Positions 1 through 5,707 of a DNA stretch of 8,483 nucleotides are shown in pieces. Position numbers and translations under genes: made by a program. The DNA is from Holosporales bacterium (lineage in GTDB: Bacteria > Pseudomonadota > Alphaproteobacteria > RUG11792). The first letter of the stretch is position 1. Each line of letters opens with the position of its first letter. The stretch is taken from NCBI GenBank assembly GCA_031281515.1, contig JAITFF010000076.1, positions 1 through 8,483 of the forward strand. The letters run 5' to 3'. The notes under the pieces were generated by a model, which was not told the DNA's origin, searched no databases, and worked only from the letters and a program-made list of their open reading frames with translations.

Positions 1-2
1 GT

Positions 3-362
3 AAATTTAAGGAATGGCTTAGGGTTTGCGTAAAAAGAAGCAAATTGCCAGGAGGAGTCTCTCTGCTATCGTACGATCGCGGGTTCAGACTTTTGCAATA
101 GGTCTATTGTTCGGCGGAATTACTACAAGAAACGATTAGCATCAATAGATCTATTCATATATTTACTTTCCATTGCTACCATGAAGGAGTAGAGCTCCTG
201 CAAAAGCTCCATCAAAATTGCCTCCACATTTGGGGGGTCAATTTACTGACATCCCTAAATCGTGCTGTGCGAGGTTTAAAATGGGAAGAAATTTTGGGAG
301 CGTGGCTAGCTGATGGTAAAACTCCGAATATCAGTCTCGTAAGGCTTTTGCAGGAGCTCTAG
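3..362 (+). pseudogene. Decayed reading frame of unknown family, interrupted by one stop
   Basis: One plus-strand frame stays open from base 3 to a TAG at 360-362, apart from an internal TAG at 99-101. It has no credible ATG start and runs off the left edge. The second half reads like a leucine-rich helical protein: ELLQ occurs near 117, VELLQK near 189, GVNLLTSLNRAV near 234 and RLLQEL just before the final stop. LLQ codons recur at 120, 195 and 345, that is 25 and 50 codons apart. A near copy of codons 216-320 lies inverted at 423-527, and about half the differences are synonymous, which supports coding ancestry. I do not recognise the family. It could be a fragment of a repeat-containing effector or of a mobile-element gene. 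A chance open frame is not excluded. Confidence 0.35.
190..361. repeat. Perfect 18-bp inverted repeat bounding a 172-bp segment
   Basis: TAGAGCTCCTGCAAAAGC at 190-207 is the exact reverse complement of bases 344-361. The segment between them is 136 bp. It looks like a small non-autonomous element with terminal inverted repeats, and IS5-like ends often contain a TGCAAAAG or TGCATAAG core. Alternatively it reflects the same gene-fragment duplication as the longer repeat, because the motif encodes ELLQK in the matching frame on both strands. No flanking target-site duplication is clear. Confidence 0.5.
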
Positions 363-539
363 TAACTCGATGGTAGAGTTGCATCGAACTGCGTAAGGTT
401 TGTAATGCCAATATCCGGAGATTTTTCCCTCAGCTAACCACACTCACAGAATTTCTTCCAATTTTAAGCCTCGTACAGCGCGATTTAGGGATGTCAGTAA
501 ATTGACCCCCAAAATGCGGAGGTAATTTTGCGGGAGCTC
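190..539. repeat. Large imperfect inverted repeat, arms about 105-140 bp
   Basis: Bases 216-320 match the reverse complement of 423-527 over 105 positions with about 13 differences and no gaps (about 88 percent, counted by eye). The match continues outward to GAGCTCC at 192-198 and its complement at 533-539, but the left arm carries 12 extra bases there. The intervening bases, about 321-422, form the spacer. Read in the same codon frame on opposite strands, both arms give GVNLLTSLNRAVRGLK, so this is probably a duplicated and inverted gene fragment. The right arm has a TGA in that frame, so it is not an intact gene. Confidence 0.75.
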
Positions 540-580
540 GAATGGTGAATGACGTGTATGTTTAAGCGAAACTTACTATA

Positions 581-600
581 ATAGACTTGTTGCATAAGCC
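581..600. mobile_element. Insertion-sequence end-like motif (IS5-type terminal repeat)
   Basis: ATAGACTTGTTGCATAAGCC resembles the terminal inverted repeats of IS5-family elements, which often carry a GACTTGTTGCATAA-like core. No matching opposite end and no IS5 transposase are visible in the window, so this would be a solo end left by decay or rearrangement. The resemblance is from memory of the family, not a database match. Confidence 0.3.
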
Positions 601-654
601 TCATGATAGGCATGTTTGTGGATTTGGTCCCCAATTGTCCTTTACCTCTGAAAA

Positions 655-740
655 TTTTCCCAATGTAAAGACCGTACAGAGAGATTTGAAGGCATCCGAA
701 TGAATTTTAACCCCCAAAACTGCGCGTGCGATTTTCGGGT
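655..740. repeat. Probable third, strongly diverged copy of the left-end repeat
   Basis: The stretch around CCGTACAGAGAGATTTG (672-688) and AACCCCCAAAA (709-719) resembles CGTACAGCGCGATTTAG and GACCCCCAAAA in the right arm (472-515), in the same orientation, with small gaps. Identity is roughly two thirds by eye, so homology is probable but not certain. Read on the minus strand it begins with a similar LGV peptide and then diverges. It suggests an old repeat family with several decaying copies here. Confidence 0.35.
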
Positions 741-746
741 GAACTT

Positions 747-983
747 ATGAACAACCCTAATAATCATCAGCTATAAGAACATCTAAATACATTTATAAAG
801 GCATATAATTATGCTAAAAGATGTAGGTCTATTAATGGATTAACTCCTTATGAATGTATAGTGAAGATGTGGAAGACTGATCCTCAGAAGTTTAACAGAG
901 AGCGCATCTCAGATAATATGGGCCTGTACAAAATTTATCAACGAGATGAGGAGGATTCTTGCTATTTGTCTCAATATGATTAG
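747..983 (+). pseudogene. C-terminal remnant of an IS481-type (DDE integrase-fold) transposase
   Basis: The plus-strand frame reads HQL, a TAA stop at 774-776, then EHLNTFIKAYNYAKR, SINGLTPYE, KMWKTDPQKF and NMGLY before TAG at 981-983. This follows the C-terminus of IS481-type transposases: a LREHLxxFLxAYNFAKRLK-like helix, NGLTPYE, then a KxWxxDPxRF segment and an MPGLNT-like end. Only about the last 70 residues remain. The DDE catalytic core and N-terminal helix-turn-helix are missing, and the TAA breaks the frame. The tail after NMGLY differs from the usual ending and is extended by about 18 residues. This is a dead element, now about 195 bp upstream of rpmH. The family call is fairly confident at superfamily level and less so for the exact IS family. 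Confidence 0.7.
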
Positions 984-1177
984 TGTTATACTTCTTATTG
1001 TTTGTGTTTCTTATTAACTTACTTTATTGTATTTATCGATGATGATCAAATGAGAGAGATTTATTTGTTTTATACTGGGAATTTATTGGTGAGGAATTCT
1101 TTGCTGGTGCTGACCAGGGGAGCTCTGATATACTACCCACCGTAAGGTGGGGTCTGAGTGGTTTCGGTGATCGTGTT
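984..1177 (+). other. AT-rich gene-free leader region upstream of rpmH
   Basis: No reading frame worth calling lies here. The first part is very AT-rich. Two TATACT hexamers (1071-1076 and 1129-1134) could be -10 elements, but neither has a good -35 at 16-18 bp, so I do not call a promoter. The rpmH mRNA must start in or before this stretch. GGTGA at 1166-1170, seven bases before the ATG at 1178, is the likely ribosome binding site. Confidence 0.5.
1136..1151 (+). promoter_or_regulatory. Hairpin with GUAA tetraloop in the rpmH leader
   Basis: CCCACC (1136-1141), loop GTAA (1142-1145) and GGTGGG (1146-1151) form a perfect 6-bp GC-rich stem closed by a GNRA-type tetraloop, 26 bases before the rpmH start. 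No U-run follows, so it is not a standard terminator. It may be a structured part of the 5' leader. Any regulatory role is inference. Confidence 0.4.
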
Positions 1178-1312
1178 ATGAAGCGGACTTATCAACCGAG
1201 TAATTTAGTGCGAAAGAGAAGGCATGGTTTTTTAAGTAGGATGGGAACTGTCGGAGGGCGGCGTGTCATTTCCGCGAGAAGGGCGAAGGGGCGTAAGCGG
1301 CTTAGTGCTTAG
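1178..1312 (+). CDS. rpmH: Ribosomal protein bL34
   Basis: This 44-residue protein begins MKRTYQPSNLVRKRRHGF and ends with an arginine- and lysine-rich tail containing GRRVISARRAKGRKRLSA. That is the full bL34 pattern at the family's normal length. bL34 is a small basic protein of the large ribosomal subunit that packs against 23S rRNA. The ATG at 1178 is preceded by GGTGA at seven bases. It opens the conserved rpmH-rnpA-yidD-yidC cluster, with rnpA starting about 10-18 bases downstream. A leader hairpin lies just upstream. There is no sign of truncation, and both start and product are secure. Confidence 0.98.
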   Translation: MKRTYQPSNLVRKRRHGFLSRMGTVGGRRVISARRAKGRKRLSA

Positions 1313-1330
1313 TTCTCCCGATTGGAGATG

Positions 1331-1690
1331 ATGATCCCATCCGTTTTAAAACGTCGATCGCAGTTCCTAGAAGTCGGGAAGCTAGGTTCGAGGGCCAAGA
1401 CTAAGGCACTTACCGCCATCTGCCTGAAAAACCAGGGTTGTCCTTGTCCGATGGTTGGCTATACGGCCAGCACGAAAGTTGGTGGGGCTGTCGAAAGAAA
1501 TAGGGCCAAACGGCGTCTGCGGTCTTTGGTTCGTGAATTGTCTCCTGAATTTGTCCCGGGATACTCGTTCGTTTTTATAGCAACTCCCGAGACCGTTTTG
1601 TGTGACTTCGGTTGCCTCAGGAGTGATTTTGTGTACTGTCTAAGGAAATCCAAAGTTAGGGCTGACGATGCGGCCAGAAATCGGTGTTAA
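1331..1690 (+). CDS. rnpA: Ribonuclease P protein component
   Basis: The RnpA subunit of RNase P binds the catalytic RNA and helps it recognise the 5' leader of pre-tRNA. The signature arginine-rich helix is clear: ERNRAKRRLRSLVRE, with RNRAKRRLR at about residues 56-64, preceded by MVGYTASTKVGGAV, which matches the VGxxVSKKVGxAV strand of the family. The N-terminus VLKRRSQFLEVGKLG fits the LKKRxEF start of homologues. At 119 residues the length is typical. The start is ambiguous: TTG 1322, ATG 1328 and ATG 1331 are all in frame. I prefer 1331 because GGAG lies at 1324-1327, although the spacing is short. The 3' end overlaps yidD by 23 bp, suggesting coupled translation. Confidence 0.95.
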   Translation: MIPSVLKRRSQFLEVGKLGSRAKTKALTAICLKNQGCPCPMVGYTASTKVGGAVERNRAKRRLRSLVRELSPEFVPGYSFVFIATPETVLCDFGCLRSDFVYCLRKSKVRADDAARNRC

Positions 1691-1901
1691 GTTATTAATT
1701 TTATTTATAAGAGTTTACCAGGCACTTTCCCTTTGCAAGCGTCCATGTTGTCGTTTTGTTCCAACCTGCTCCGTCTATGCGCTCGAAGCAATTTCAAAAT
1801 ACGGGGCAGTTAAAGGTTTTTGGCTATCAGTTAAACGTGTGTTAAGATGTAGGCCCGGTCTCGGGAAGTTCAAGAATTGTGGGTTCGATCCGGTTCCGTA
1901 A
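1668..1901 (+). CDS. yidD: Membrane protein insertion efficiency factor YidD
   Basis: YidD is a small membrane-associated protein that assists YidC-dependent insertion of inner-membrane proteins. This 77-residue protein shows the family hallmarks: an amphipathic N-terminus (LLILFIRVYQALSL), the cysteine motif CCRFVPTCSVYALEAI at about residues 26-41, KGFWLSVKRVLRCRPG, and the terminal GFDPVP, close to the usual GGYDPVP. The usual tyrosine of RFYPTCSEYA is valine here, a mild departure. The ATG at 1668 has TAGGG six bases upstream. It starts inside the end of rnpA and is followed within 40 bases by yidC, its functional partner. Length is normal for the family. Confidence 0.95.
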   Translation: MRPEIGVKLLILFIRVYQALSLCKRPCCRFVPTCSVYALEAISKYGAVKGFWLSVKRVLRCRPGLGKFKNCGFDPVP

Positions 1902-1939
1902 CATGCTGATATTCATTCGATTTGGAGTTCAATAGGAGT

Positions 1940-3676
1940 ATGCCATTCGGTAACAACGATCAACCCAGCACCAAGAATGTTTTGATTGCTTTGGTTGCTT
2001 TTGCCATGTTTATGTTTGCGTATAACTATTTCTTCGGAGATCAAAATGGACAGGTACCTCACAATACTGCCTCGCAAACCGTATCTCCTGAACAGGCAGC
2101 CGAATCTAAGGATGATGAGTTTGATGCCAATTGCGATGGGCATCCTCTGACCGTTACAGAATCTCTATCAAAGAATTCTAGAATTCGATTTGAGAATGGG
2201 AAGATCTCTGGGTCGGTTGATCTCGTTGGCGGAATCGTCGATGAGCTCTCACTGAAAGAATATAAGGAAACGACCGATGTAGATAGCTCGAATGTTATGT
2301 TGTTAAATCCGAAAGGAACGAATTCCGAGTCCTATTACGCCATATCGTATAAAGACAAAACTCATGACGAGTTAATTTCGAACGAGACGGTGTGGACGAA
2401 GACCGATTCGACTGAGAGGAGCGTTACGATCAGGACACAGACACAGAATGGAATGATCATCGAGAGGACGATCGTTATCGATGATGGATACCTCATCAGC
2501 ATAAAGGACAAGGTGATCAATGTATCCGATAAGAATTTGATGATTTCAGTTGCATCTAATTTGGTCCGTGTCAATCCGAATCATGCCAATTATGCCGTCG
2601 TCCACGATGGCATCGTTGGGCATTTCGATGGTAGTGTTGATGAAATAAAATATTCGAATATTCATGGGGAAACTGTGGTAGATACCTGTGATTGGGTTGG
2701 CTATACTGATATATACTGGCTCACCGCGCTTATTAACAAAAACAAGAATATGTCGGTAAGTTATGTAAAATCCGGAGATGATTCATATAAATGCTCAACT
2801 CATTCTAAGAAGGATATAAAAGTAACTCCGAATTCGGTAGCAGAAATATCATATCTAATTTTTGCTGGACCGAAAGATATCAAAATTTTAAATGAGTATG
2901 CAGCAAGATTGGATTTGCCAAAATTTGAGATGTCTATCGATTTTGGATGGTTCTTTATGCTGACTAAACCACTCCTGTATTTCTTGGGTTTACTGGGACA
3001 GATACTACCAAATATGTGGCTTGTTATCCTGGTTTTAACCCTACTCTTTAAAATCCTGACGTTCCCACTAATGCAAAAATCATTCAAATCGGCAGCGAAA
3101 ATGCGTGAATTACAGCCGAAGTTAGCATCCATTCAAAAATTATATGCCAATGATAAGCCCAGAATGAATCAGGAGGTGGTAGCTCTTTACAAGAAGGAAA
3201 AAGCTTCGCCAATGTCGGGTTGCTTTCCGATGCTACTCCAGGCTCCGATATTCTTCTGCCTATACAAGGTGTTCTTCATCAGTATCGACATGAGGCATGC
3301 TCCGCTCTTCGGCTGGATTCACGATTTATCAGCCCCGGATCCTGTGTATATTTTCAATCTTTTTGGGTTCATCGATTGGACACCGCCTGGATTCTTGAGA
3401 ATCGGTGTGTGGCCGCTGATAATGGGGATTACCATGATTTTGCAGCAAAAATTATCGAGTGGAATGAGCGGCAAAAATCCGACGGCAGAAAAAACGACTG
3501 AAATGAAGATGCAAGAAAATATGATGCTCATAATGCCGGTATTATTTACGTACATATGCGCTTCATTTCCAGTTGGGGTCGTTATTTACTGGACGATTAG
3601 CAATCTCTTCACTATTGCGCAACAGTATTATGCCAATTCTGGCATGCCAAATTTAGGGGTACGTAGAAAAAAATAA
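1940..3676 (+). CDS. yidC: Membrane protein insertase YidC
   Basis: YidC inserts and folds inner-membrane proteins, alone or with SecYEG. The 578-residue product has an N-terminal membrane segment (about residues 13-31), a long periplasmic P1 domain (about 55-330), and the Oxa1/YidC core from about 359 to 570. The core has VILVLTLLFKILTFPL, a cytoplasmic coiled hairpin (KMRELQPKLASIQ to VALYKKEKASP), GCFPMLLQAPIFFCLYKV, WIHDLSAPDP and FPVGVVIYWTISNL. Lys371 sits where E. coli has groove Arg366; a positive residue there is expected. The loop before the final membrane segments (GMSGKNPTAEKTTEMKMQ) seems a little longer than usual. The ATG at 1940 is chosen because it gives a normal short N-terminus. 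AGGAG lies only one base before it, and an in-frame TTG at 1922 is the alternative. Confidence 0.97.
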   Translation: MPFGNNDQPSTKNVLIALVAFAMFMFAYNYFFGDQNGQVPHNTASQTVSPEQAAESKDDEFDANCDGHPLTVTESLSKNSRIRFENGKISGSVDLVGGIVDELSLKEYKETTDVDSSNVMLLNPKGTNSESYYAISYKDKTHDELISNETVWTKTDSTERSVTIRTQTQNGMIIERTIVIDDGYLISIKDKVINVSDKNLMISVASNLVRVNPNHANYAVVHDGIVGHFDGSVDEIKYSNIHGETVVDTCDWVGYTDIYWLTALINKNKNMSVSYVKSGDDSYKCSTHSKKDIKVTPNSVAEISYLIFAGPKDIKILNEYAARLDLPKFEMSIDFGWFFMLTKPLLYFLGLLGQILPNMWLVILVLTLLFKILTFPLMQKSFKSAAKMRELQPKLASIQKLYANDKPRMNQEVVALYKKEKASPMSGCFPMLLQAPIFFCLYKVFFISIDMRHAPLFGWIHDLSAPDPVYIFNLFGFIDWTPPGFLRIGVWPLIMGITMILQQKLSSGMSGKNPTAEKTTEMKMQENMMLIMPVLFTYICASFPVGVVIYWTISNLFTIAQQYYANSGMPNLGVRRKK

Positions 3677-3678
3677 GG

Positions 3679-4641
3679 ATGATAATTTCAGGTGATTCAT
3701 TTGCGGAAAATGTTCCTGAAATTGCGGCTAGCGAGAAGAAATGGGTCGTTGCCGTATCGGGAGGTGCCGATAGTATGTGCCTGGCTATGTTGGCCAACGA
3801 ATTTACGAAGGAGCGAGGAATTCGGCTGTACGCCTGTTTTATAGATCACAGCTTGCGGGACGATTCGGCGAAAGATATAGAGACTGCTGTGATGTCCCTT
3901 CGAACCAAGGACGATTTCGATTGTAGCGTATTACGGTGGCACCACGAAGAGGATATCGGCGGAAATCTCGAAATGAAGGCAAGGAAAGCGAGGTATGCTT
4001 TATTACTCGGTTTTTGTCGTGAGATCGGAGCTAAATGTTTATTGACAGCGCATCATTCTCTCGACCAATGGGAGACTTTCTTCATGAGATTATCACGGGG
4101 ATCCGCCCTGAACGGCCTATCCTGTATTAGGCCTATTTCGAGGATGGAGGATATTTTCGTTATAAGGCCTTTTCTGGATTACTCACCGATTGACATTAAG
4201 GAAACTCTTGCCAAGAGGTTCGGCATCTCGGAATATTTTCATGATCCAATGAATGAACAAATCCAATTCGAGAGGGTGAGATGGCGAAAAGCGTATACTG
4301 AGCTTGCTGCTAAATATGGCTTGGGCATGGCTGGAATTAACAAGAGTATTCGCAGATTGCAGCTATCGGAAGAATGCCTAGAGCAATTTGCGTTAAATTT
4401 ATTCAGTGAAATTTTTGATGGAGAATATATTGATTTAGCAAAGTTCAGAGAACAGCACATGGAGATGAGGATCAGGATGCTTAGGTTAGTAATAAATCGG
4501 CAGATTACGTCGTATGGCCTCTTAGAGAAAACGGCTACCAGGATAGTTGAAGATGATTTTAAAGCAACAAACCTTGGGGGCATTGTGATAACTCGAGATA
4601 AGACCAAGAATTTGAGGATTCAGAGGGAAAAAAGAAAGTAA
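3679..4641 (+). CDS. tilS: tRNA(Ile)-lysidine synthetase
   Basis: TilS converts cytidine 34 of the CAU-anticodon tRNA-Ile to lysidine using ATP and lysine, so that AUA is read as isoleucine. This 320-residue protein has the N-type ATP pyrophosphatase loop SGGADS (residues 27-32), FIDHSLRDDS (55-63), AHHSLDQWET (124-133, family AHHxxDQxET) and LSRGSALNGLSCI, followed by RPFLDYSP and the FHDPMNEQIQFERVRWR segment (usually NDPSNxxxxFxRxRIR). It is shorter than E. coli TilS (about 430) and seems to lack the full C-terminal domain, as in other short forms. The ATG at 3679 is two bases after the yidC stop. AAGG abuts it, so reinitiation after yidC is likely. Its usual alphaproteobacterial neighbour ftsH is absent. 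Confidence 0.93.
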   Translation: MIISGDSFAENVPEIAASEKKWVVAVSGGADSMCLAMLANEFTKERGIRLYACFIDHSLRDDSAKDIETAVMSLRTKDDFDCSVLRWHHEEDIGGNLEMKARKARYALLLGFCREIGAKCLLTAHHSLDQWETFFMRLSRGSALNGLSCIRPISRMEDIFVIRPFLDYSPIDIKETLAKRFGISEYFHDPMNEQIQFERVRWRKAYTELAAKYGLGMAGINKSIRRLQLSEECLEQFALNLFSEIFDGEYIDLAKFREQHMEMRIRMLRLVINRQITSYGLLEKTATRIVEDDFKATNLGGIVITRDKTKNLRIQREKRK

Positions 4642-4677
4642 TCTCTTGGGCCACAAACTCAATAAAATCGAGGCACT

Positions 4678-4706
4678 TTGCCTTCAGATGACGAAAGTTA
4701 TATAAT
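4678..4706 (+). promoter_or_regulatory. Sigma70-type promoter for the slyB-dnaA unit
   Basis: TTGCCT at 4678-4683 and a perfect TATAAT at 4701-4706 are separated by exactly 17 bases. This is the best promoter in the window. It lies in the only sizeable gap between genes on the right side (4642-4750), so it probably drives slyB, the small lipoprotein gene, dnaA and the transporter. Expected transcription start is near 4713, giving a leader of about 38 bases. Confidence 0.75.
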
Positions 4707-4750
4707 GTGGGCCGGAGTTGGAAAATGTTTTTTTGTAGTTGAGGTTAAAT

Positions 4751-5209
4751 ATGTTTCACTTTTATCGCTGTATTTGTATAGCAATCGTTGGTTTGTTACT
4801 ATCTGGATGCTCAAACAATTATTCTGGCGATCAGTATTCATCGAAAGGAGTTGGAGAGATTTCGAGGACCGACCGCGGAGTGATAATATCAATGCGTAGG
4901 GTTGATATAAAGCCTGAGGAAGGACCGGGAGCTGGCGCCCTTATCGGAGCCGTCGGAGGCGGTTTAGCCGGATCGATGTTTGGCAAGGGCGGTGGTAAAG
5001 TGTTGGCTGCAGGCGCAGGCGCAGCTGCTGGTGGACTGGCGGGACATATGATCCAGAATCGGTCTCAGGACGGAATGGAGTATACTGTAAAACTCGATTC
5101 TGGGGCTGTAATAACTCTGGCTCAGGGCTTAACCCCGGCTCTATCGGTTGGTCAGAGAGTATTCGTTATCAACAGTAATAGGGATCGTAGCCGGATTGTT
5201 CCTGAATAG
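4751..5209 (+). CDS. slyB: SlyB-like glycine-zipper outer membrane lipoprotein
   Basis: The 152-residue product starts with a lipoprotein signal peptide (MFHFYRCICIAIVGLLLSGC) with lipobox LSGC, so Cys20 would be lipidated; Ser at +2 predicts outer-membrane sorting. The rest follows SlyB closely: YSGDQY, GVIISMRRVDIK, then a glycine-zipper stretch (about residues 57-101: GAGALIGAVGGGLAGSMFG and GAGAAAGGLAGHMIQ), YTVKLDSGAVITLAQ and LSVGQRVFVI. SlyB proteins stabilise the outer membrane and are often stress-induced. GAGG six bases before the ATG at 4751 decides the start; an in-frame TTG at 4739 is less likely. It is the first gene behind the 4678-4706 promoter. Related 17-kDa-antigen and Pcp lipoproteins share the zipper, so the exact symbol is less certain than the family. 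Confidence 0.8.
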   Translation: MFHFYRCICIAIVGLLLSGCSNNYSGDQYSSKGVGEISRTDRGVIISMRRVDIKPEEGPGAGALIGAVGGGLAGSMFGKGGGKVLAAGAGAAAGGLAGHMIQNRSQDGMEYTVKLDSGAVITLAQGLTPALSVGQRVFVINSNRDRSRIVPE

Positions 5210-5210
5210 A

Positions 5211-5705
5211 ATGATTCTCTTCAGGATAGCGTCGATTATATCAATTTCGTTGCTGGTGGCCTGCAGTATGTTACCGGATGTTCATGTTTGGCTACAGAAA
5301 GCTGATTTCGAGGTTGATCCGAAAGCGAACAAAGGGGAGGCCTTCGAGTGCCACATCACAGTTGCGTACTCGAAGGACTTATTCGATAGACTTCAGGGGA
5401 TGGATGCTCAGGGATATTTTACGAGCGCGGATTCGCTGAAGAAAACGTATAAAGATTCAATAGAAGTTTTTAGCTTTGATATAATTCCTGGTAAGAATAA
5501 ACTTGATCAAAAAATCAAATTAAAATCATACAACAAAGCCCAAGGAGCCTTCATTTTTGCTAAATACTCGTCACCTGGCAAATTTGCCGAAAATGTTGGC
5601 AGCGCCAGGTCAATTGTCGTGAGATTTATGCCGTATAATATGGAAGTTACCTCAGATGCAAGTCTGGATGCCGTAACCGGTAAAATCACCACGTCAAAGG
5701 GCTAA
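5211..5705 (+). CDS. Small lipoprotein of uncertain function, possibly TssJ-like
   Basis: The 164-residue product begins MILFRIASIISISLLVACS, a lipoprotein signal with lipobox LVAC and Cys18 as lipidation site; Ser at +2 suggests the outer membrane. The mature part has no obvious membrane segment and alternates charged and hydrophobic residues as a beta-rich domain would. The order VDPKANKG, a VAYSKDLFDRL strand-helix, GYFTSADSL, IIPGKNKLDQKIKL, then AFIFAKY resembles TssJ, the type VI secretion lipoprotein (xNPxxxGxPxPVxVRxYxL, ADFFxLY, PG turn, late strand). That is remote, from memory, and may be wrong. The ATG at 5211 follows the slyB stop by one base without a clear ribosome site, so coupled translation is likely. 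It ends two bases before dnaA. Confidence 0.85.
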   Translation: MILFRIASIISISLLVACSMLPDVHVWLQKADFEVDPKANKGEAFECHITVAYSKDLFDRLQGMDAQGYFTSADSLKKTYKDSIEVFSFDIIPGKNKLDQKIKLKSYNKAQGAFIFAKYSSPGKFAENVGSARSIVVRFMPYNMEVTSDASLDAVTGKITTSKG

Positions 5706-5707
5706 TT

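Noticed and set aside
190..539. CRISPR array or tandem repeat array at the left end
   Set aside because: The copies are inverted, diverged and only two or three in number, with no regular spacer structure.
1101..1134. rpmH promoter TTGCTG to TATACT
   Set aside because: The spacer is 22 bases, too long for a sigma70 promoter, and the -10 would place transcription start inside the leader hairpin.
1..1177. Replication origin near dnaA and rpmH
   Set aside because: No cluster of TTATCCACA-like DnaA boxes is visible. The nearest matches (TGTGGATTT near 616, TTATCAACG near 936, TTATCAACC near 1189) each have two or more mismatches and are scattered.
2800..3132. Minus-strand frame of 110 codons
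   Set aside because: Antisense to yidC, with no start signal and no recognisable motifs.
3220..3501. Plus-strand frame of 93 codons inside yidC
   Set aside because: It lies in another frame of a clearly conserved YidC core and shows no recognisable protein features.
4239..4607. Minus-strand frame of 122 codons
   Set aside because: Antisense to the tilS C-terminal half; composition follows the complementary coding strand.
4671..4683. AGGC-ACTTT-GCCT hairpin after tilS as a terminator
   Set aside because: The stem is only 4 bp and has no following T-run; the bases also form the -35 region of the promoter.
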